From: Xylona heveae TC161
Taxonomy: Eukaryota; Ascomycota; Xylonomycetes; Xylonales; Xylonaceae
NCBI RefSeq assembly: GCF_001619985.1
Contig: NW_017264198.1
Location: 1,178,001 to 1,242,000 of the forward strand
Direction: 5' to 3'
Length of the DNA: 64,000 bases
Shown here in pieces: positions 55,824 to 64,000 of the stretch. Both the position numbers and the translations under genes were made by a program. Every line of letters starts with the position of its first letter. Position 1 is the stretch's first letter. Below the pieces are notes generated by a model. It was not told where the DNA came from and ran no database searches. It was given only the letters and a program-made list of their open reading frames with translations.

Positions 55824-58800
55824 ATGGCAAGCTCGATTGTACATCGACCGACTTCTCAAGATCCTCACTCGAATCATTTTTCGGAGGGCAAATCGAACTC
55901 GACCAAGATGCCCCACGCCGTTCCTCCTCCCGGTGATGCTCAAGCCGAGCAAGATGAACTCGAGATTCAGAAGCTGCTTAACGACGAAGGCACTGGCGCG
56001 TTGGACTTCTTTAACCGCGACCTTGATCCTGGAGAGAAGGCAGATGATGCAGTAGACTATGAGGATATCGATGACGATGATTTGGCCGACCTCGACGAGG
56101 GTGATGGCGCGATCAAACCAGCAGACCGAGATGACGAGGAACCCGGAGGCTTGGATGATATTATGCAGGAGGGGCAGTTGCCAGAAGTAAAGGAAGAGGC
56201 AGATGGTGAACCGGACTTATACGATGATTTATTTGGCGAAGCGCCTTCTTCCGAGATCGGCCAGCAGGATCAAGAAGCAGCCGAAAAGGAGCAGGCGGAG
56301 GCTCTGGAAAGAGACATTTCCATGTCTTTTGAGTTTGACGAAGAAGAAAAAGGCCCCCAGTCATCGGCAACCGTTCGAGAAACGTCCGCCCCGGAAAGCC
56401 AGAAAGTACCTCCGCGACAGGAAGAGCCGCCTTCGTTTCGAGATGTGAATTTTGGAACAGCAGTTCAGGATGAGGATGAGGCCGAAGACGAGCGGTTGAG
56501 AGAACAAAAGGCTCTTTTGGCCATGTCCATGTCTGACAGCAACTTGCCGCCAGCACCGCCAGAAAACGAGGAAGAGCTTTTGACATCCATGTGGCCAAAG
56601 TTTGAGCGAAATGCTGTCCCTCGTTTCATGGATCTCATCCCTCCGAAGAAAGCGCATTATCTGGGAAAGACTCCTCTGAAGCCCCCAAAGGTCGTCCAGC
56701 CGACCAAGCTTAGCCTTGATATAGCCCAAGACCAAGAGCGTAGCTTTCGACAAGCGGGACTAGCTCACCCAAGCAAACATCTTCGAGAAGCTGATGCCGA
56801 GCAAAGAGGGCTGGTGCTCATTCCAGATCTACATCCAGAGGGCGAAGACGAGGACAAAGATGATTTATTGGAGACGCTGTCGGACAGCGAGGAAGTTGGA
56901 GGCGTGAGCTGGCAAGATCTATGCATCCTCTGTCAAGATTGGGACACGAGTGCTCTAGATGGGGAGTCTCAAGATAGCCTGATTGACAGGGATAGTGGAA
57001 AAGGGTCGAGGCGTCGGTCATTCGGGCAGTTTGTTGAGGACTACAGCGACGAAGAAATCGATCCCGCTGCTGCCAAGGTATTATTGATCTTTTCTTCTTT
57101 GATAATTTGAGCCTAGCGCTAACCAGGCCTTTCTGCAGAGGCGAAAGCTATCTCGTGAGATTAAGGATCTCTTCGCTATACCTCAAATCGCTCTACCTTC
57201 CCTTGAGGATCCCGAAGCTGTTACGGCGAAACTTGCCAAGAGAGTTACTCTTGATCTCAATGACCCGCATCTCTTGATTGATGTGCAGCCAGCGCATCAG
57301 GCTAAGAGACGTCGTCTAGGCGGTGATGTCCGACGTGGAGTTAGCGGTAGCTTCACGAAAGACCTGACCCGGCGTTACAATATCTCCAATGACGAGGCTT
57401 ATGATCTGCTGAAGGAGAATCATCAGAGCAAGATTCGAAGCACAATCGGAAACCTGACTGTCGAGCACAGTATGCCTGCGGTTAGGTTGCAATATCCTTA
57501 CTACAAGGTCAAGCTCCAGACGCGCGAAGCCAGGTCTTACCACCGGCCCTCAATGCAATTCCATCCAAACGTTCCTATCATGTTCAGCAAGCCTCGGAGT
57601 CTGAAACGGAAACATTTCAAAGGCAAAGACGCCATGTCAATGTTCACCTCGACGAAGGATCTCTCGCTCGCGGACAACTCCAGCGTCTTATTGCTCGAAT
57701 ATTCAGAGGAATGCCCAACGATGATGTCCAACTTTGGCATGGGTAGTCGTCTGATCAATTACTATCGACGCAAAAACAATGAAGACACTTCAAGACCTAA
57801 GCTCGATATTGGAGAAACTGCGGTTCTCATGCCCCAGGACAAGAGTCCGTTCTCCATTTTCGGAAACGTTGAACCCGGAACCACGATGCCGACCATCTAC
57901 AACGGCATGTTTAGAGCCCCGATTTTTAGGCACGAACCAAGATCTACTGACTTTCTGGTCGTTCGCAACACCACCGGCGTTGACGGGTCAAGCTTTTATA
58001 TGCGCAACATTGAGAATTTGTGCGTAGTGGGGCAGCAATTCCCGTCGGTCGACGTGCCTGGCCCGCACTCCAGAAAGGTCACGACCGCGTCAAAAAATCG
58101 TCTCAAGATGATCTCTTTTCGTCAGATTCGGAGGAAGAATCCTCCCCGCATCAGCGTCTCTGAGGTGACCAAACATTTCCCAGACACGACTGATATTCAG
58201 AATCGGCAGAAGATGAAGGAATTCATGCAATTCTCAAAAGAGCATAAGGAATGGGAGATGCGCTCAGGCGAGCCGATTCCAGACGAAGCGTCATTGCGAT
58301 CCATGGTCAAGCCGGAAGATGTCTGTCTTCTAGAGGCGATGCAAGTTGGTCAACGCCATCTACAAGATGCCGGATACAGTAAAGATGACGACGAAGATGA
58401 CGATGACAGCAAGGAAGGGCAGAGTCTTGAACAGCAACTGGCACCGTGGCAAACCACGCGAAACTTTATCAACGCATGTCAAGGCAAAGCCATGCTTCAG
58501 CTTCATGGCGATGGAGACCCATCTGGTCGTGGCGAAGCATTCAGTTTCATCCGCACTTCTATGAAAGGTGGCTTCAAAGCTGTGGGTGAGAGTGTCGAGG
58601 ATAAGCTGGATGCCAAGAAGCTCAAAGAGCTCGGTGGCCATAGCTACAATGTGGCGAGACAGCAAAGAGCCTATGAAGAATCCATTGCCAGGATTTGGGA
58701 GGCGCAGAAGACGAGTCTATCATCCAACGTTGAACATTCCGACATGGATATTGACGATGAACACCATGATGAAGCTGAAGATTTGTTCATCGGTGGGCCA

Positions 58801-59710
58801 ACGCCTCGGTCAGAAGCGCCAACCCCCTCCGCATTTGCTCGCCGAGATGATGAGACTACTAGTCAATTTAGTCGATTCAGCACCGCCAGTCAGAGTGGAA
58901 AGGTTCTTCGCATCACTCGAGAAATGAGAGATCCATACGGTCGCGTTGAGCGGGTTCAGGATGTTATCCGTGACCCACGAGTCATCCGCCAATACCTCCG
59001 TCGCCGTCACGAAATCGAGGCAGAGACTCTCAAGTATGATATGTCCTGTGTCTGCAAGCTCACCTCTGAATTTTTGCTAACATTTTCTTTTCTAGGCTCA
59101 CTGATCTTCGCCCGACTGGAGATGCCGAGCAAGATCGCCGGAACCGCAAGCTGTGAGTAGCGTCAAATCTTCAACGCAGTAATTCTCAATCTAACAATCT
59201 TTTGCAGTCTCGAAGGAGAACTGGCCCGTCTCGAGCGAAACAAGGACCGTCGTCTTGCTCGCGACAAGCAAAAGGGTCTGCTGACCGGTGCCAATGGCAA
59301 ATCCCCTGGCTCGCCAAGCTCGCCGTCTAATGTCCAGACCAAGTCTGTCGGCACTCAGCGCAAGTGCGCCAATTGTGGTCAAGTCGGCCATATCAAGACC
59401 AACAAGAAGTGCGTGAGATTCCAGCTTTGACTTTTTTTTTTCCTCTTCCGACTATTTCGTCAACTACATCTGTCCTACTGCTTTCTCTCCCATGTCCTAG
59501 ACCACGTTTTCATATACGCCTTTACTTCACATGATTGTTCATCAGCTTTGACTGCATTCAACTATGCAGTTATGCATCCCAACATCACAAATAACAGCAA
59601 GCTAACGTCCTCTACCAATTTTCTCCAGGCTCTGCCCAATGCTCAACGGCACAATGCAGCAAGAAGACGCCTTTGGCGAGTCCGCTTTCTCGTCCATGGG
59701 TGCATCTTGA
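55824..59710 (+). CDS. TAF1: Transcription initiation factor TFIID subunit 1
   Basis: Largest TFIID subunit, needed for promoter recognition by RNA polymerase II. Exons 55824-57077, 57139-59033, 59096-59152, 59208-59408 and 59629-59710 give 1162 aa. The N-terminal 250 residues are acidic with LNDEGTGALDFFNRDLDPGE, consistent with the TBP-binding region. The central DUF3591 core includes LARRYN-like LTRRYNISNDEAYDLLKENH, VRLQYPYYKVKLQTREARSY and SPFSIFGNVEPGTTMPTIYN. Near the C-terminus QRKCANCGQVGHIKTNKKLC is a CCHC zinc knuckle split by the last intron of 220 nt. There is no bromodomain, as in yeast. At intron 1 a second acceptor 12 nt upstream (57126) would add four residues (AFLQ); the chosen one sits at a better distance from the GCTAAC branch site. 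Confidence 0.94.
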
Positions 59711-60841
59711 TTGTCGCCATCCCCCCCCTCCCCCCCAAACACCTTCCACCTTTCTTATCTACATTCCTCTCCCAGCCGCTCTACCATCTCTCTGACCCAA
59801 TCAAAAGTTACAAAATCTTTTGTCCTTTCACCTTTTCGACCCTTCGGCGTCTTGATATCCACATGCAGCTCCCAGCTGTTTGATTTTCGGTTTCTATTGC
59901 CCTTCGGTTTCTATTGTCCCCGTTTTCGCAGGGGCTACAGGATCAAGCATATCCCACCAGATTTTTCGTTTTTGTCTTTCCCCTTTTCTTCAAGTCTTTT
60001 TTTTTTTTTTTCGCCCCCTTCAAATGCATTATGCTTGGCGCATGTCCCGAGCGTCGCTGGTTCGCCTTCAGTCTTTCAAGTGCAGTTTTTTCATTCAGAA
60101 TGTGTCTTAGGGTTGTTTATTCGGGTTGTTTACTTGTCCACTGGGAGTCCTCCCGGTTTATCCTTGGGGTGTTTCGTTATGCATTTTCTGGTATTCGGTG
60201 TCTCGGGAGTTTACCTTTTCCCCTCTTACTTTTCTTGTGTGTCAGAGGTTGACTCTGCAGCGTATCAGGTACATGTACTTGTACTCGCTGCCTATCTCTT
60301 TGGTATCTACCTACATGTTGCTTATTCATTGCTGTCTCTCGACGGTGGTTGTTGTTGTTGTTGTTGTTGTTCTTGTTGTTGTTGCTATTCTCGAGCTTCG
60401 TGCTTCATGTGGTAGAAGAGCTTTTTACCAACTACATTCGGTACAAATGTCATATCAGTCAGAACCTCCTTTTTTTATATTCTGTGAATCGTTTGTTCAG
60501 TGAATCGAAGTGATGGGCACGTAGTAAAATGAGGATGCAAAATATAAGAATACTGGAGAAAAAAGGGAGATTGTGGAAAGATAAGAAAAACACCGGCGAC
60601 GATGAATTGCAATGTTTGTTCCCTGAATCTATCCTTTTCGATTTAATTCGTAAAGTGCATGTAGTCTATAGTGAGATAAAACACCGACATATCAAAAAGG
60701 GTGAAAAAGAGGTAAAGGCGTAGAAAAAGGAAAGATGAATTAATACCCTCGACTCATATAAAAAAATTAGAAGGGGAAAATATAGGGATGATTAAAAAAT
60801 GTCTATGCCCGCTATGTCCGATAGTAACAAAATGTAACAAG
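59711..60841. other. Convergent intergenic region, TAF1 / WSC gene
   Basis: 1.1 kb, pyrimidine-rich at the left and AT-rich at the right, with a TTG microsatellite. Presumably long 3' UTRs; open frames here are T-rich by-products. Confidence 0.55.
60346..60384. repeat. TTG microsatellite
   Basis: About 12 trinucleotides of TTG/GTT with one interruption. Confidence 0.85.
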
Positions 60842-61914
60842 CTAATATAACGCCAATCCGGCACCGATACCCAAAACTACGCCGGCAATCAAATTTGTGT
60901 AGCCAGCCATTGATCCAACAAAGTACGCCAAAGAAGATGAGCCGTGGTCAGCAGCATAGTGCTGTCGGCGATGGTAGGATAAAAGAGAGAATCCTCCGGC
61001 GTTTTTGTGGCCCGAGGAGGAAGAGGATGAAGAGGAAGAGCTGCCGGATTTGCGCTGGTACAGAGTGAGTCTGTTTGTTATTTATTGTTAGTTTGATTTA
61101 AGTTACCAAATTTCTCTGGGGATTAATAGAGAGCGTAAAGAATTTCCAGGAGAGCAAATGGAATTNNNNNNNNNNNNNNNNNNNNTGAGATGCTGAGAAA
61201 AGATCAGGGCTATACGCACTTCAAAGGCCCACCGCAGAATTCAGATTTATCGCCCATGCATTGCAAATTGCATTCGGAATCGTTGAGTTTGACAGACTGG
61301 GAGTTGAGATACGGGCCGCACCAGCACTGGAAAATTGATTGAGCAGAGTTAGAAGAGATATTGAACAAAAGCGAACATATAAGGGAATGGGAGGACGAGG
61401 GATTGAGAGGAAGGAGCAACAAGGGCAAGGCGTGGACATGATGAATGTGATTAATGTACGTACCTCTCGGGTATATTCCAGCCCGGCGTATTGCTGGTCT
61501 CCGCAGATGTTAAAGCATTGCTCTACCGTCATGGTGTTGGAAGCATTCTGTTGAACGAGAATTAGCCATCATTTCAGGGTTCGGTTTCGAGATGAGCGGG
61601 TATATGTGTAACTATGGGGGATCATTGAGAGGACTCACCACTGTCCCACCAGTCAAGGCACGCACATCCCCACCGGCTGAAAAGCCTGTGGTCTCGTTAT
61701 AACATCCTATATATGTATATCCGTGACTGCCGGGATCAATCGTCGCCGAAGCCGATGCAGCGGCTGAAGCACTCGTCGGAGTGGCACTGCCACTGGAGGA
61801 TGCTGCTAGGACGGGACAAATATATGCGAGAAGCGGGAGGGCAAAGAGGAGAAGGCGAGCAAAAATTGTAAAGGCGGTGGTAGTCATCATGTTGATTTGC
61901 GGTGGGCGACGCAT
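60842..61914 (-). CDS. WSC-domain cell-surface protein
   Basis: Four exons on the minus strand: 61914 (or 61890) to 61639, 61547-61464, 61326-61220 and 61070-60842, giving 231 or 223 aa. The N-terminus is a signal peptide (FARLLLFALPLLAYICPVLA) followed by a Ser/Thr/Ala stretch. One WSC domain follows (YTYIGCYNETTG, RALTGGTV, MTVEQCFNICG, YAGLEYTRE, CWCGPYLNS, CNLQCMGDKSEFCGG), with eight Cys in the usual pattern. A Ser run and a hydrophobic C-terminus (SMAGYTNLIAGVVLGIGAGLALY) suggest a GPI anchor or a single membrane anchor. WSC domains bind wall glycans and occur in cell-wall stress sensors; there is no cytoplasmic tail here, so signalling is unlikely. Intron 3 contains 20 unresolved bases. 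The start could be either Met. Confidence 0.88.
61166..61185. other. Run of 20 N (assembly gap)
   Basis: Twenty unresolved bases within intron 3 of the WSC-domain gene. The true gap length is unknown, so intron length and any hidden exon sequence are uncertain. Confidence 0.98.
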
Positions 61915-63044
61915 TCGCGGTGTGTTGGGCTGGCTGTTTCCGCAGATTGTGTTGTCGCTCAGAAATCGAGTGTCTGCAACCGTGGCCGCGAAATAGAAAT
62001 TCGACAGCGGAGAGGTGGACAATCGCTATATCGAGGTTATATATGTACAGGGCAGTCAAGGTAGGAACTGCTTGGAACAGCGAGAAACAGGCTCAAAATA
62101 TCATCTGGAGAGATAAGACTGGCCAGTAATCAACCACCGCGATATCGTCCCCAACGGCTTAAGATGCGACAAGTATGCAAGTGCTAGAGCACGGAAGCAC
62201 GGCAGAGGCGTCGTGATGCAGAAAGAGGCGGAATTGAAGAGAGGGAAAATGGGTGATAAGTGACAGAATCGAAAACGGTGGAATCGACAGCTCTTTAGGG
62301 CTGTTTGGAGACGGATCGGCAATTTTGTCTAGACCAAAGTCTATCTTCCCATAACAACTGACGACTGCTTTTAGGAGCCCGGATGAAGGTCAATTGCCGT
62401 CTGGGAGGAATAGATGTGGGTCAGCGAAGGGCGAGTCCTTTTTTCGTCAGGGTCTGTATAACTAACTTACCTGGGAGGAATCAGCGCCGAAGCCTAGTGA
62501 TGATAATGCAGTTGGGGGAATCCAAACATCAATAGGCGTGGGACCAACCCCAGCTGGAGGGAAAGGGTCCCCATGAGCGACATCTCTAGCTCATCCTTAG
62601 CCACGTTGTTAGACAATTGTCTAGCCGTCGCCATAGCCAATGAAGCTGCAAATGCAGACGGGAGGATCCATTGGATTCAATAGTGTCATTGTTAGCCGAC
62701 TTGGAGTTTCGCCCCATTTGGGAGATCCAAGGGTTCTAGAGCCCAAAAAGAGACGACAGAAATGGATGAAACCATGACAGATTGGGTTGCAGAAAGTAGT
62801 CTTTTTGGTATAAGCTGCAGGTGGCTGAATACGGGGAGAAGAAAAATTGTTTCAATAGTAGTACAGAGAACAGTAAGGGGAGTACAAGTAGATATTCCTA
62901 ATTGAGGAGCTTAACTAGCATGTCCCGTTACCTGTAGAAAAGAGAATTCGGCTCGCAGGGCGTAGCGCTCGATTAACTAAAACTCCACACTGCCTTAGTG
63001 TGGTCATCGGGCTAGACACAAACACGAGATGATCAACAACGATC
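61915..63044. other. Intergenic region
   Basis: 1.1 kb between divergent genes with no coding signal I can support. Confidence 0.55.
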
Positions 63045-64000
63045 ATGTTAAAACAGCGTTTATCTCCATTGTGGCTTCAGTCAAGCTTGATAAATAAATC
63101 TGTCAGGCCTGTACCTCACGGGGCTTGGATTGGAACTCTTAGATTCAATTCCACTGATTCGAATCGAGGAGATACTTCCCTTCCAGACACATTTGTGAAA
63201 CTGGGTCCCACGACAGTCAAAGCTATCGAGCCTCAAGAGCTCTTCAAATACTCATCTGGAAGATGGCTGGTTGACGAAGAAGATCAATTTGCATAGCGTT
63301 TCGTCCAGTTTGATATCAACCAGTTATGTCGTCTCGCTGCATCATTATTCGGTGTCACGACAAAATGTGTGCGTATCGACAAGACAGAGGGAACCTACAA
63401 CAAGGCCTTGCTTCTCAAAATGAATGATGGACACGAGATTATTGCAAAGATTCCTTGCCCAAATGCTGGGCCTAGGCTCCTCGCTACGGCATCTGAAGTG
63501 GCCACCTTGAAATTCCGTATGTTTGCTTATTTTTCCTCATCTCTATGTGTATTTCTGATACAAGGATTGTCTAGTGCAATCACACACAACAATCCCCGTC
63601 CCCAATGTGCTTGCATGGAGTTCAGATTCTGCAAATGCAATAGGCACAGAGTATATACTCATGGAAAAGATCCCCGGAGTTGCACTGGCTGAAGTTTGGG
63701 AGACTATGAGCACCCCAGAGCACTACAAGATTATTGATCGGATAGTCGAAATGGAAAGGGATCTTATTAGCTTTGACTTCTCAGCATACGGGAGTCTCTT
63801 CCTACGAGATTCAGTTCCTACCAAGTTCGAGGGCATCCCACTCCCTGAGACTCTCGACCCCGCAAAACTGTTTTGTATCGGACCATCCGTTAAACGGTTG
63901 ATATGGCAAGATAATTGCGACACATCTCGAATCACAGCGGATATGGGGCCCTGTAAGCTGTCCACTTGGTTATCAATTTCTGGTATTGCTACAAAGCTCA
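63045..64000 (+). pseudogene. AIM9-like aminoglycoside phosphotransferase-family gene, in-frame stop, cut by window end
   Basis: The frame opens with a mitochondrial-type presequence (MLKQRLSPLWLQSSLINKS) and then the family pattern ELFKYSSGRWLVDEEDQFA, RFVQFDINQLCRLAA, EGTYNKALLLKMNDG, IIAKIPCPNAGP and, after an intron (63517-63574), IPVPNVLAWSSDS and EYILMEKIPGVALAEVW. These are features of the fungal AIM9-like kinase-fold proteins of mitochondria. A TAG at 63294-63296 interrupts the frame between DQFA and RFVQF, where homologues read on, while the frame is otherwise open on both sides. A further donor (GTAAGC) follows codons at about 63952 and the rest lies outside the window. It may be a recent pseudogene or a base error; such genes are often multi-copy in fungi. 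Confidence 0.7.

Overview
The window reads as nuclear DNA of a filamentous ascomycete (Pezizomycotina, most likely a Eurotiomycete related to Aspergillus, Penicillium or Talaromyces). Genes are dense on both strands. They carry short GT-AG introns of about 50-90 nt with fungal GCTAAC-type branch sites, and the predicted proteins match the filamentous-fungal forms of housekeeping factors. I saw no operon, CRISPR array, rRNA or convincing tRNA.

Layout. 1-11.7 kb holds a hemerythrin-like protein (+), chorismate mutase (-), the ribosome quality-control factor Rqc2 (+), coatomer zeta (-) and a mitochondrial PPR-like protein (+). 14-15.8 kb holds a secreted GH71 alpha-1,3-glucanase. 15.8-26.2 kb is almost gene-free, with one small hypothetical gene on the minus strand and many short tandem repeats. 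26.3-30.1 kb is the 11-exon NAD-dependent glutamate dehydrogenase gene. 30.8-35.7 kb is a young but broken Ty3/gypsy chromovirus with identical 154-bp LTRs, a TTGAC target duplication and an unassigned extra ORF. 35.7-37 kb is AT-rich DNA full of tandem repeats. 37-52 kb holds mitochondrial intermediate peptidase (-), a MICOS Mic26/27 protein (+), Mediator Med14 (-), Atg22 (+) and protein disulfide isomerase (+). 52-64 kb holds a GRASP protein (-), Tgs1 (+), TAF1 (+), a WSC-domain cell-surface protein (-) and the start of an AIM9-type kinase-like gene broken by an in-frame stop.

The genes are mostly independent housekeeping functions: amino-acid metabolism (chorismate mutase, GDH2), secretion (coatomer zeta, PDI, GRASP), mitochondria (PPR-like, Oct1, Mic26/27), RNA polymerase II transcription (Med14, TAF1), snRNA capping (Tgs1), translation quality control (Rqc2) and vacuolar recycling (Atg22). 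The clearest functional pairing is the divergent Oct1/Mic26-27 pair, which shares a promoter of about 350 bp.

Most worth a second look: a run of 29 consecutive 7-nt units in one register at 36321-36523 with drifting motifs, plus other 7-nt arrays of unrelated sequence elsewhere; two 8-nt micro-exons that help build the first active site of PDI; and the unassigned ORF of the LTR element. Exon limits were worked out by hand from splice signals, reading-frame closure and remembered family sequences, with no alignment software.
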